A stretch of 64,000 nucleotides of DNA from Pararhizobium sp. Lineage in GTDB: Bacteria; Pseudomonadota; Alphaproteobacteria; Rhizobiales; Rhizobiaceae. The stretch's first letter is position 1; each line of letters starts with the position of its first letter. A program made the position numbers and the translations under genes. Below, one piece after another: positions 16,983 through 24,927 of the stretch. The stretch lies in the NCBI GenBank assembly GCA_017794825.1, contig CP051237.1:4854501-4918500 (forward strand), written 5' to 3'. A model generated the notes under the pieces. That model saw only the letters and a program-made list of their open reading frames with translations. It had not been told where the DNA came from and ran no database searches.

Positions 16983-18589
16983 CCCAGGTTCAGCGCCTGG
17001 AAGAAATCGTTGCCCTTGTCGTCGATAACGATGAAAGCCGGGAAATTTTCGACCTCGATCTTCCAGATCGCTTCCATGCCGAGTTCCGGATATTCCACAA
17101 CGTCGACGCTCTTGATGCAGTCCTGGGCGAGCCGTGCTGCAGGGCCGCCGATCGATCCGAGATAAAAGCCGCCGTGGCGGCCACAGGCGTCGCGCACCGC
17201 CTTGGAACGATTGCCTTTGGCGAGCATGATCATCGATCCGCCAAAGGATTGAAACTGGTCGACATAGCTGTCCATGCGTCCGGCGGTGGTAGGGCCGAAA
17301 GATCCGGATGCGTAACCGGCGGGGGTCTTCGCGGGGCCGGCGTAGTAGACCGGATGATCCTTGAAGTAGTCGGGCATCTCCTCGCCGTTTTCCAGTCTTT
17401 CCCGGATCTTCGAATGAGCGAGATCGCGCGCCACGATGATCGTGCCGCTAAGGGAAAGGCGAGTCTTTATAGGGTATTGCGACAGTTCCTTCAGGACCTG
17501 ATTCATGGGCCGGTTGAGATCGATATGCACCACATTGTCGGTCAGGCTGCTTTCGTCGATATCCGGCATGTACCTTGCCGGATTGGTCTCCAGCTCTTCG
17601 AGGAATATGCCGTCTTTCGTGATTTTTCCCTTGGCCTGGCGGTCTGCGGAACAGGACACGCCCAATCCGATCGGCAACGAGGCGCCGTGGCGGGGCAGGC
17701 GGATCACCCGCACGTCGTGGCAGAAGTATTTGCCCCCGAACTGCGCGCCCACGCCCATCTGCTGGGTCAGCTTGTGGACTTCAGCTTCCATCTCGAGATC
17801 GCGGAAAGCGTGTCCGTCCTCGGAGCCTTGCGTCGGCAATTCGTCGAGATACTTGGTGGAGGCGAGTTTCACCGTCTTCAGGTTCATTTCCGCCGACGTG
17901 CCGCCGATGACAATGGCCAGGTGATAGGGCGGGCAGGCCGCAGTTCCCAGCGTCAGGATCTTTTCCTTCAGAAATTCGATGAGTCGGTCATGTGTCAGAA
18001 GCGAGGGCGTGCCCTGGTAAAGGAAGGTCTTGTTGGCGGATCCGCCGCCCTTGGCCACGAAAAGGAACTTGTAGGCGTCTTCGCCCTCTTCGTAGATGTC
18101 GATCTGCGCCGGCAGGTTGTTGCGGGTGTTTTTTTCCTCGAACATGGCGATGGGAGCGAGCTGCGAATAGCGCAGGTTCTTGTGCTCATAGGCGTCGAGA
18201 ACGCCCTTTGCGAGCGCGGCGTGGTCGCCGCCTTCGGTCCATACGCGACGTCCCTTCTTCGCCATGATGATGGCTGTGCCGGTGTCCTGGCACATGGGTA
18301 ACACGCCGCCGGCGGCGATATTTGCGTTCTTCAGCAGGTCATAGGCGACAAACTTGTCGTTTTCCGTCGCTTCCGGGTCGTTGAGTATCGAGGCGAGCTG
18401 CTTGAGGTGGGCCGGTCGGAGAAGGTGATTGATGTCCGCGAATGCCGCCTCGGTCAGCATGCGGATGCCTTCCTCGGCGACGGTCAGTATCTCCTGTCCC
18501 TTGAAACTGTCGACTCCCACGAAGTCGGAGGTCAGCTTCCGATAGGGGGTTTCGTCTTTGTCCAGGGGAAACAGTTCGGCGGTCGCCAT
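16979..18589 (-). CDS. Class I fumarate hydratase (4Fe-4S)
   Basis: 536 residues from the ATG at 18587-18589, chosen because GGAAGA lies 9 nt upstream; an ATG at 18598 is a close alternative and one at 18658 lacks a ribosome site. The enzyme interconverts fumarate and malate. The three Fe-S ligand regions of the FumA/FumB type are visible: 'LPMCQDTGTA', 'AACPPYHLAIVIGGTSAE' and 'GVSCSADRQAKG'. Both the alpha and the beta (C-terminal) domain are present, as in E. coli FumA. It is coupled to DUF2332 downstream and separated from the TPR gene upstream by a strong terminator. Confidence 0.93.
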   Translation of the reverse strand: MATAELFPLDKDETPYRKLTSDFVGVDSFKGQEILTVAEEGIRMLTEAAFADINHLLRPAHLKQLASILNDPEATENDKFVAYDLLKNANIAAGGVLPMCQDTGTAIIMAKKGRRVWTEGGDHAALAKGVLDAYEHKNLRYSQLAPIAMFEEKNTRNNLPAQIDIYEEGEDAYKFLFVAKGGGSANKTFLYQGTPSLLTHDRLIEFLKEKILTLGTAACPPYHLAIVIGGTSAEMNLKTVKLASTKYLDELPTQGSEDGHAFRDLEMEAEVHKLTQQMGVGAQFGGKYFCHDVRVIRLPRHGASLPIGLGVSCSADRQAKGKITKDGIFLEELETNPARYMPDIDESSLTDNVVHIDLNRPMNQVLKELSQYPIKTRLSLSGTIIVARDLAHSKIRERLENGEEMPDYFKDHPVYYAGPAKTPAGYASGSFGPTTAGRMDSYVDQFQSFGGSMIMLAKGNRSKAVRDACGRHGGFYLGSIGGPAARLAQDCIKSVDVVEYPELGMEAIWKIEVENFPAFIVIDDKGNDFFQALNLG

Positions 18590-18707
18590 GTCTGACATTC
18601 TTCCAACCTTTCGCACTTGCCGGAACGCCGCAGTCGGCGCTGCTTGATCGGTTGGCATCTAATTATTGAGGGCCAGCGGCAACGTCAATTGTAATCGTTC
18701 AAAACAA

Positions 18708-18739
18708 AACCGGCCGCTTTCGCGGCCGGTTGGAAGTTT
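18708..18739 (-). terminator. Strong hairpin terminator after the TPR gene
   Basis: Arms AACCGGCCGC and GCGGCCGGTT (18708-18731) pair perfectly. On the minus strand they enclose a GAAA tetraloop and run into TTGTTTTG. It lies downstream of the TPR protein gene and upstream of the fumarase promoter region. Confidence 0.85.
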
Positions 18740-18758
18740 GTCTTTTGTGCCGGGACGG

Positions 18759-19283
18759 TCAGCTTTCTGTGTCCCTGATGTAATTTGCGATATGTCCGGA
18801 TAGCTGCTGGTACTCGCCGCAGTCACGGCTGCTGCAGAGCTTCTGGATCGTCGCCAGTTGTTCCAGGGCGCCCTTCAGGTCGCCTTTCTGGAGAAGGGCT
18901 TCACCGTAATATTCCCGTACGAGTGTGTATTCCGGATCGATCGCCATGGCCTGTCGGTAATATTCCATGCCGACATCGACGCGTCCGAGTTTCCGGTTTG
19001 AGAAACCAAGATAGTTCAGAACGCGCTTGTCGCCGGCGTCGGCGGTCTGCAGCATCTCGATGGCTTTCTCGTACTGGCCGGCGTTGGCGTAATCGCGACC
19101 CTTCTGAAACCGGTACTCCATTTCATTTTCGGAATTCTTCCTGACGCATTTCTTCGCCGTCTCATCCCAGACGTAGCCTGAATTGCAGGTGTTGCCGCTG
19201 TTTCCGGCGGAAAACGCCGGCGTTACATTCATCGTGCCTGCAGTGACGAACAGAGCTGCGCATGTGATTTGAAGTAGCTTCAT
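18759..19283 (-). CDS. Secreted tetratricopeptide repeat protein
   Basis: 174 residues from the ATG at 19281-19283, which follows AGAGGG; a longer in-frame start would add 47 unlikely residues. A cleavable signal peptide covers about residues 1-26 (ending 'NVTPAFSAG'). A Cys-containing segment 'CNSGYVWDETAKKCV' follows. Then come two to three TPR units, for example 'GRDYANAGQYEKAIEMLQTA' and 'MEYYRQAMAIDPEYTLVREY'. It is probably periplasmic and mediates protein contacts. It is divergent from ada across 255 bp in which I see no further gene. Confidence 0.82.
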   Translation of the reverse strand: MKLLQITCAALFVTAGTMNVTPAFSAGNSGNTCNSGYVWDETAKKCVRKNSENEMEYRFQKGRDYANAGQYEKAIEMLQTADAGDKRVLNYLGFSNRKLGRVDVGMEYYRQAMAIDPEYTLVREYYGEALLQKGDLKGALEQLATIQKLCSSRDCGEYQQLSGHIANYIRDTES

Positions 19284-19538
19284 TTCATTCCCTCTGATGA
19301 AGTTGTGTTTCGGCGTTTCAGATCGGATGCCAATCGAGGCTTTGTTGATGTCAAAGCGCAAGATTGACGACATTACTACAACGTTACTACCAATAGTGAG
19401 ATAGGGTGAATGGTATTTTTTCAAGGCAGGGTAGAAATTTGAAGATCCGGATTTGATGGCAAGAACCGGAGTGCGCGTATCGATCGGTCAGAGTAGCTTG
19501 CTGCACGACGCCGATCCACTACCTTCGAGGACAGGAAA

Positions 19539-20627
19539 ATGCTGGAATTGACAACGCCGATAAAAAACGATTCGCCAATCGACCATGACGACGCCCGTTG
19601 GGAGGCGGTCCTGCGTCGCGATCATTCTGCTGATGGACGATTCGTCTACGCCGTCGTCACCACGGGTGTGTTCTGCCGGCCATCATGCCCGTCCAGGAAG
19701 GGGCTGCGAAAGAACGTGCGGTTCTACGATGATCCGGCTGAAGCGCAGAGCGATGGATTTCGCCCCTGCAAGCGTTGCGATCCGCTTTATTCGGGTGCTG
19801 ACGGCAAGCAGGATGCGATCGAGGCGGCTTGCCGGTTGATCGAAGAGAGCGTCGAATTCCCCGATCTGGACGATCTTGCCCGGAAGGCTGGCATGAGCAA
19901 GTTCCACTTTCACCGCACGTTCAAGGCTGCCACGGGCATCACGCCCAAGGCGTATGCGGCGGCGACAAGAGCCGAACGAATGCGCGGCAATCTTGCGTCC
20001 GGCGTTTCCGTGACCGAGGCGATCTATGATTCCGGCTACAATGCGAGCAGTCGCTTCTACGATGAAGCGGCGGACCGGCTGGGCATGCAGCCTCGACAAT
20101 TCCGCGACGGCGGACGCGACGCCGAAATAAGGTTTGCGGTCGGTCAATGCTCGCTCGGCTCCATTCTGGTCGCCGCTACGGAAAAAGGCGTGTGTTCAAT
20201 AGAGTTCGCCGACGATCCGGAAATTCTCGTCACACGCTTGCAGGACCGTTTCGGCAAAGCGCGCCTGGTCGGCGCGGACAAGGATTTCGAGGAACTGGTC
20301 GCCCGGGTCGTAGGGCACGTCGAAAATCCCGAAGGCTCGCTCGACCTGCCGCTGGATATTCGCGGCACCGCGTTTCAGGAAAAGGTCTGGGCCGCTCTGA
20401 GGGCGATTCCCGCAGGCGCGACGGCAAGCTACTCGGATATTGCAGCGGCGATTGGTCAACCCGGAGCACAGCGGGCCGTCGGCGCTGCCTGCCGGTCCAA
20501 CCCGGTGGCCGTGGCGATACCCTGTCATCGTGTCGTGCGGACAGATGGACGCGTCTCGGGCTATCGTTGGGGAATTGAAAGAAAGGAAGCTCTGCTGGGC
20601 CGCGAGCATGCCCTGGCGGCGGAATGA
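19539..20627 (+). CDS. ada: Bifunctional transcriptional activator / DNA repair methyltransferase Ada
   Basis: 362 residues, full-length Ada. The N-terminal domain has the zinc-binding cysteines Cys46, Cys50, Cys77 and Cys80 ('FCRPSCPS' and 'PCKRC'); the first is the acceptor for methyl groups from phosphotriesters. An AraC-type HTH follows (about 95-180, 'MSKFHFHRTFKAATGITPK'). The C-terminal O6-methylguanine methyltransferase has the active Cys329 in 'IPCHRVV'. When methylated, Ada activates alkylation repair genes, including its own. AlkD at 2.6 kb is a possible functional partner. Confidence 0.95.
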   Translation: MLELTTPIKNDSPIDHDDARWEAVLRRDHSADGRFVYAVVTTGVFCRPSCPSRKGLRKNVRFYDDPAEAQSDGFRPCKRCDPLYSGADGKQDAIEAACRLIEESVEFPDLDDLARKAGMSKFHFHRTFKAATGITPKAYAAATRAERMRGNLASGVSVTEAIYDSGYNASSRFYDEAADRLGMQPRQFRDGGRDAEIRFAVGQCSLGSILVAATEKGVCSIEFADDPEILVTRLQDRFGKARLVGADKDFEELVARVVGHVENPEGSLDLPLDIRGTAFQEKVWAALRAIPAGATASYSDIAAAIGQPGAQRAVGAACRSNPVAVAIPCHRVVRTDGRVSGYRWGIERKEALLGREHALAAE

Positions 20628-20876
20628 CACGCTGATTCCTTTCGCCCGGTTTCATTCCGCGCTGGCCGACAGGTCGGCGCCAGCGGCCGCCAACATGGTG
20701 CCGGAATACCTCAGTTGCGATCAAATCTTCATGAGATAGCCGCAATTTTACTATTTTTAACCAAGCTAATATTGCATGGAGCGGCTCGCACGCCGTAGCT
20801 ATGTCTCCGGAGAACGCGGGTGGGAACGTATTGTTCATGCGTTCGTTCTTGTACGGGATGAGCAACGGAGACTGAG

Positions 20877-22757
20877 ATGCGTGGGATCGTAACGGCGCTG
20901 ATTTTTACATTGGCGGTGGGTGTGGTTTTACCGACGACACAGCCCGTCAATGCGGAAAACGGAATATGGAATATATTTCGCAACAAGGAGCGGCGTGAAC
21001 GTCGCCAGGAGCTGCGTCAACAACGCCAGGTGGAGATTCAGCGTCGCCAGACAGCTTCCAGACCCGTAGTCAAAGTCAGTTCTCCTCAATACTACAATTA
21101 CAAGCCGGACGCGATGAAGGCGGTGGAACTGAGCGCGCTGGCCAGTCTGGATCCAGCCGACCTTCATCCGATGCATCGGCCTCCATCGATCGATCCCATG
21201 CAGCAGAGCCGGCAATATCTCGATGGATATCGAGTGACAGTTTTTCCGGAAGTGGGCGATGCGATTGTTGATTACTACAAGAACAACTCGGGCCTGATAT
21301 GGATTTCCGGAGATCAGGCGAACGACAGGGCGCACGCAGCGCTGGAAACCATGGCGCGGGCCGACGAGGTTGGTCTCGATCCGTCGATGTATCAGCTGGA
21401 TCTTCCCGATACTGAATTCGACGCATCCGATATGGAAGCAAGGCAGCGCGAACTGATCCGTTTCGAAATGGACATGAGCGCGAAAGCGCTGACCTATGTC
21501 CTCGATGCGACCCGCGGGCTGGTCGATCCGAACGGGCTGTCCGGATATCACGATCTGCAGCGCAACACCGTTGATTTCGAACCGGTGATGCTGAAACTCT
21601 CGGTCAGTTCGGATGTCGAAAGCGTTTTGTTGAACAGCAATCCGCGAAACGACAAGTTCATGGCTTTGCAGAAGGAACTCGCCCGACTGAAGGATCTCGA
21701 CGAAAAGGAACATGTCGAGATAGCGGAAGGCACGTTCCTGAAACCCGGTGCGTCGCATCCGGAACTGGCCAATGTTGTAAAGGCGATACAGCTTCGGGGT
21801 TCGGATACGCTGCTGGTGAACCACAGCCTGACCTTTGTCGAGTTCGAAAACTCGGGCAGCGACGTCTACACGCCGGAACTCGTCAGTCTGGTCAAGGATT
21901 TCCAGAAGGAAAACGGTCTGAGCGCAGACGGAATCGTCGGTCGCAACACCATCGCAAAGATGGAAGGCGTCACGAACGGCGACAAGATCGAAATGGTGAA
22001 GCTGTCGATGGAGCGCTTGCGCTGGTTGCCGAAAGAACTCGGTCCACGTCGTGTCTTCATCAACCAGGCCGCCTTCATGGCGGACTATATCGAAAACGAC
22101 AAGGTGGCGTTGTCCATGCGCGTCGTGGTCGGAACAAGGGCCAATCAGACCAATTTTTTCAGGGATGAAATCGAAACGGTGGAATACAACCCATATTGGG
22201 GCGTGCCGGGATCGATCATCGTCAATGAAATGCTGCCTCGGCTGCGCGGCAATCCACACTATCTCGACAGCCTTGGATATGAGGTCACGGACCGCAGAGG
22301 GCGCCGCATTTCATCGGCCAGCGTGAACTGGTATTCGGTCGGCGCGAATTCGATCCCCGTGGATGTGCGTCAGCCGCCAGGTCCGAAAAATGCGCTCGGC
22401 GAACTCAAGATCCTCTTCCCGAATTCGCACGCCATTTACATGCACGACACGCCGGCCAAGAGCCTTTTCGAAAAGGATATGCGCGCCTACAGCCACGGAT
22501 GTATCCGCTTGCAGGATCCCCGCGCCATGGCGGCTGCGGTGCTTGGCAAGTCGCGCGATCACGTCGCCGCCCAGATTGCGCAGGGTCGCAACATGTCCGA
22601 AGACGTGCCGGTGAAGATGCCGGTCTACGTCTCCTATTTTACCGCCTGGCCGGACGATAGCGGAAGGGTCGGATATTTCGCTGACACCTATGAGCGCGAC
22701 AAATATCTCAGTCAGGCCGTAGAAAAGACCGGCGCGTCACGCGCCGCCAACGGGTAG
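20877..22757 (+). CDS. L,D-transpeptidase family protein, YcbB-like
   Basis: 626 residues. Signal peptide at about 1-27. A conserved scaffold region leads to a peptidoglycan-binding domain near 331-363 ('VKDFQKENGLSADGIVGRNT'). The YkuD catalytic domain follows, with 'YMHDTP' and the active site 'SHGCIRLQDP' (Cys542). The domain order matches LdtD/YcbB, which makes 3-3 cross-links in peptidoglycan. Hyphomicrobiales grow from the pole and use many L,D-transpeptidases, so the link to the GPR-like gene at 52-58 kb is of interest. The start follows GGAG. Confidence 0.9.
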   Translation: MRGIVTALIFTLAVGVVLPTTQPVNAENGIWNIFRNKERRERRQELRQQRQVEIQRRQTASRPVVKVSSPQYYNYKPDAMKAVELSALASLDPADLHPMHRPPSIDPMQQSRQYLDGYRVTVFPEVGDAIVDYYKNNSGLIWISGDQANDRAHAALETMARADEVGLDPSMYQLDLPDTEFDASDMEARQRELIRFEMDMSAKALTYVLDATRGLVDPNGLSGYHDLQRNTVDFEPVMLKLSVSSDVESVLLNSNPRNDKFMALQKELARLKDLDEKEHVEIAEGTFLKPGASHPELANVVKAIQLRGSDTLLVNHSLTFVEFENSGSDVYTPELVSLVKDFQKENGLSADGIVGRNTIAKMEGVTNGDKIEMVKLSMERLRWLPKELGPRRVFINQAAFMADYIENDKVALSMRVVVGTRANQTNFFRDEIETVEYNPYWGVPGSIIVNEMLPRLRGNPHYLDSLGYEVTDRRGRRISSASVNWYSVGANSIPVDVRQPPGPKNALGELKILFPNSHAIYMHDTPAKSLFEKDMRAYSHGCIRLQDPRAMAAAVLGKSRDHVAAQIAQGRNMSEDVPVKMPVYVSYFTAWPDDSGRVGYFADTYERDKYLSQAVEKTGASRAANG

Positions 22758-22799
22758 GGTTGATAGCGGAGGGGAGTGATCTCTTCCGCTCGGATTACT

Positions 22800-24005
22800 C
22801 TACTTGGACCTGACGGTCTTCACCATCCACCCGGTTGCCGCAACAAACAGAACTGTCGCGATAGCGTAGTAACCAGACCATCCGACCGTGGCCGCCAGGG
22901 CGCCTGCGCCAGCCATGGGCAGCATGGAGGCCAGGCTTCCGAGCCCGTATAACGTCGCATAGTCAGTCGCCGGCCGCTCTCCCTCCGACCAGGCGAGTAT
23001 CCTGCCGAGGAGGATGACATAAATCCCTGCGAGCGCGCACGACCCGGCGATTGTGGCTCCAATGGCGATATTTGGCAGATCGTTTGCGGTGGCGAGCATC
23101 CATGTGACTCCGCATACTGCGCCAAGCGCCATGAAGACGAGAAAAACGTTGGCGTCGCCAAATCGGATCGCCGCGCCGCCAGTGAGCGCAATCACAGGGA
23201 GCGTTACAAGGGGCGCCGCCAGTCCGACAATCCAACCGACCCGCTCCAACGGGACGCCAAGGTCAACCAGCGCAACGCGGTTCAATCCGAAAAGCAGGAA
23301 GCAGGACGCGAGCAGACATGCTGCGGTGAACAGTCGGACAAGGAACCGGGGACGCGCGAAAGTGGCTCGCAGGTTGACTGGTGGCGCCTTCGCTTTTTTC
23401 AGAAACGCTCGACCCGGCAATGACAGCGTAATAACCCCAGTAAAGAGAAACGCCGACATTGCAACAAATGTCGCAGTCCAACCGATGCGTTCAAACAGGC
23501 CGACGAGCAATCCTCCGCCTATCAAGGCGCCTGATACGAAGGTTCCCATCTTGATCGCCGCCGCCGCCGGACGCAGCCTTTCTTCCACCGTCTCCACGAT
23601 GATGCCCTCGAGCTGGATATCCATGGTCGCCATGGCGATTGTGACGCCAAGGCCCAGTCCCAGCAGAACAGGAAGCGGAAAGGTTTCGCCGAGTGCGATG
23701 ATGACAAGCAGGGCGACTGCGATCAGTTGCATCAACACGATCCAGCCGGTCGAGTCAGGTAGCGCCGGCAGGCGCCAGCGTTCGATGAATGGCGACCACA
23801 GGAACGCCAGCCCAAGCGGAAGAAACAGAATCGCTGTGAGGCCAACCTGTGCAACCGGAACCCCGTGTGCAATCAGCACAGGCCCGATCCCGCCTTGCAC
23901 GAACCCCAGCACAAGACCGTAGGATGCGTAGAGCATTGTCATTGGAAGGAAGAGGCGCGTCAGGCGAACAGTTGGCGCGGATTGAACAGAAACAGCGTCA
24001 GTCAC
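22800..24005 (-). CDS. MFS transporter, RhtX/FptX siderophore-uptake type
   Basis: 401 residues with about 12 membrane segments. The start is the GTG at 24003-24005, preceded by GGAGG that lies inside the end of the upstream gene; a TTG at 24042-24044 would force an overlap and lacks a site. The sequence 'MTMLYASYGLVLGFVQGGIGP' region and the middle 'DIQLEGIIVETVEERLR' fit the AmpG-like branch that includes RhtX and FptX, single-protein permeases moving ferric siderophores across the inner membrane. The call rests mainly on the preceding siderophore receptor gene in the same operon. Confidence 0.78.
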   Translation of the reverse strand: MTDAVSVQSAPTVRLTRLFLPMTMLYASYGLVLGFVQGGIGPVLIAHGVPVAQVGLTAILFLPLGLAFLWSPFIERWRLPALPDSTGWIVLMQLIAVALLVIIALGETFPLPVLLGLGLGVTIAMATMDIQLEGIIVETVEERLRPAAAAIKMGTFVSGALIGGGLLVGLFERIGWTATFVAMSAFLFTGVITLSLPGRAFLKKAKAPPVNLRATFARPRFLVRLFTAACLLASCFLLFGLNRVALVDLGVPLERVGWIVGLAAPLVTLPVIALTGGAAIRFGDANVFLVFMALGAVCGVTWMLATANDLPNIAIGATIAGSCALAGIYVILLGRILAWSEGERPATDYATLYGLGSLASMLPMAGAGALAATVGWSGYYAIATVLFVAATGWMVKTVRSK

Positions 24006-24009
24006 AAAT

Positions 24010-24498
24010 TCAACCTCCGGAAATGGCGGTCGCCGCCGCTGCAAGAAGTCCGGTGAAAACAGCCAGCGGCAGCCCTTTCAGAAAGCCGACGGCGTGATGC
24101 CGATAGTCCTTGTATTCCGGCGCGCCTTCGGTGCCTGGAATGACCATGAAGGATGGCGTGACCGTACAGAACAGCAGCCAGTCGATAAGAACGAGATCGA
24201 CCAGTTGAATGAAAATCGAGATGCCGAACGCAAGAATGAACGCCTCAACGGAAGCCAGGCGCAACGTCAACGCTGCAATGATCGGGACGCCGACCGCCAG
24301 GGGCAGTGAAACGAACGCCGATGCAAGCGCCAGGCGGCGCTCGCGTTTATCCATGGGCGTAATTCTTTTTCTGATGCCCGCCGGGTAGTGATGCAACATC
24401 ATGCGCGGCTCATACCAGACGATAGCGAGGATCAGCAGCGATATGACGACGGCGAGCGCGCCACCCCACCAGATGATGCCTGTGATGATCGTCGCCAT
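24010..24498 (-). CDS. Membrane protein of unknown function in the siderophore operon
   Basis: 162 residues with four likely membrane segments (about 7-29, 56-78, 84-110, 135-158). A basic, polar loop 'YPAGIRKRITPMDKRERR' separates the first two. No family is recognised. It lies 4 bp downstream of the STAS-like gene and 4 bp upstream of the transporter start, so it is clearly cotranscribed with the receptor. A role as an accessory subunit of ferric siderophore import or as an iron-release factor can be proposed but not shown. Confidence 0.75.
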   Translation of the reverse strand: MATIITGIIWWGGALAVVISLLILAIVWYEPRMMLHHYPAGIRKRITPMDKRERRLALASAFVSLPLAVGVPIIAALTLRLASVEAFILAFGISIFIQLVDLVLIDWLLFCTVTPSFMVIPGTEGAPEYKDYRHHAVGFLKGLPLAVFTGLLAAAATAISGG

Positions 24499-24502
24499 GG
24501 TT

Positions 24503-24910
24503 CTAGCCCAGCAAACCGCGGGCTATTTGTAGAGCTTCTTCGAGATCGGCGCCGGCTTCAAAATTCAAGCCGAGCGATTTGCCTTGCTTTCTGGCGTCCT
24601 GGAGCATCGCCTTCCTGGCGTCGTCATCGGCGATTATGTAGACGTTGCCTTTGCAATGTCTTTTCAGGTCCTCTCTGTTCTTTTTCATCCACAGGGCGCC
24701 TTGCTTTTTCTGCTCGGGAGTTTCGCGGGGATCTTTCAGGAATTCTTCCAGATCCAGGATGATGACGAATGGCTCGCCGCGCGACAGCACGAAATCGAAG
24801 CCGGCAGTCCATCTGTCAAAATCGACGTTATCCGACTTCGGCATGCGGGCAATCACGATCGGCCAATGCGTGAAGTCGAACAGTCCGCTTTTTTCATGTT
24901 CACTGGGCAT
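24503..24910 (-). CDS. Small cytoplasmic protein of unknown function, possibly STAS-like
   Basis: 135 residues from the ATG at 24908-24910; a longer in-frame start would run into the receptor gene. The layout of a 'FDRWTAGFDFVLSRGEPFVI' strand-helix segment, the polar 'ETPEQKKQGALWMKKNREDL' helix and 'GNVYIIADDDARKAML' is alpha/beta and reminiscent of SpoIIAA/STAS-like folds, but this is only pattern-level. No signal peptide. It starts 17 bp after the receptor stop and is followed by the unknown membrane protein after 4 bp. Function unknown. Confidence 0.7.
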   Translation of the reverse strand: MPSEHEKSGLFDFTHWPIVIARMPKSDNVDFDRWTAGFDFVLSRGEPFVIILDLEEFLKDPRETPEQKKQGALWMKKNREDLKRHCKGNVYIIADDDARKAMLQDARKQGKSLGLNFEAGADLEEALQIARGLLG

Positions 24911-24927
24911 GTTTCTCTGATCCTGTC

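Noticed and set aside
20661..20684. Hairpin GCTGGCCGAC/GTCGGCGCCAGC shortly after ada, as a terminator
   Set aside because: The stem is plausible, but no T-run follows on either strand, so I do not list it as a terminator.
20753..20765. TTAACCAA as a CtrA site upstream of the L,D-transpeptidase gene
   Set aside because: One mismatch to the half-site in an AT-rich stretch; too weak to claim.
20928..22259. A 443-codon open frame opposite the L,D-transpeptidase gene
   Set aside because: Antisense to a gene with complete catalytic motifs; no supporting features.
22765..22790. Imperfect hairpin between the convergent L,D-transpeptidase and RhtX-type genes
   Set aside because: AGCGGA/TCCGCT arms pair, but the inner stem is mismatched and the T-run is poor.
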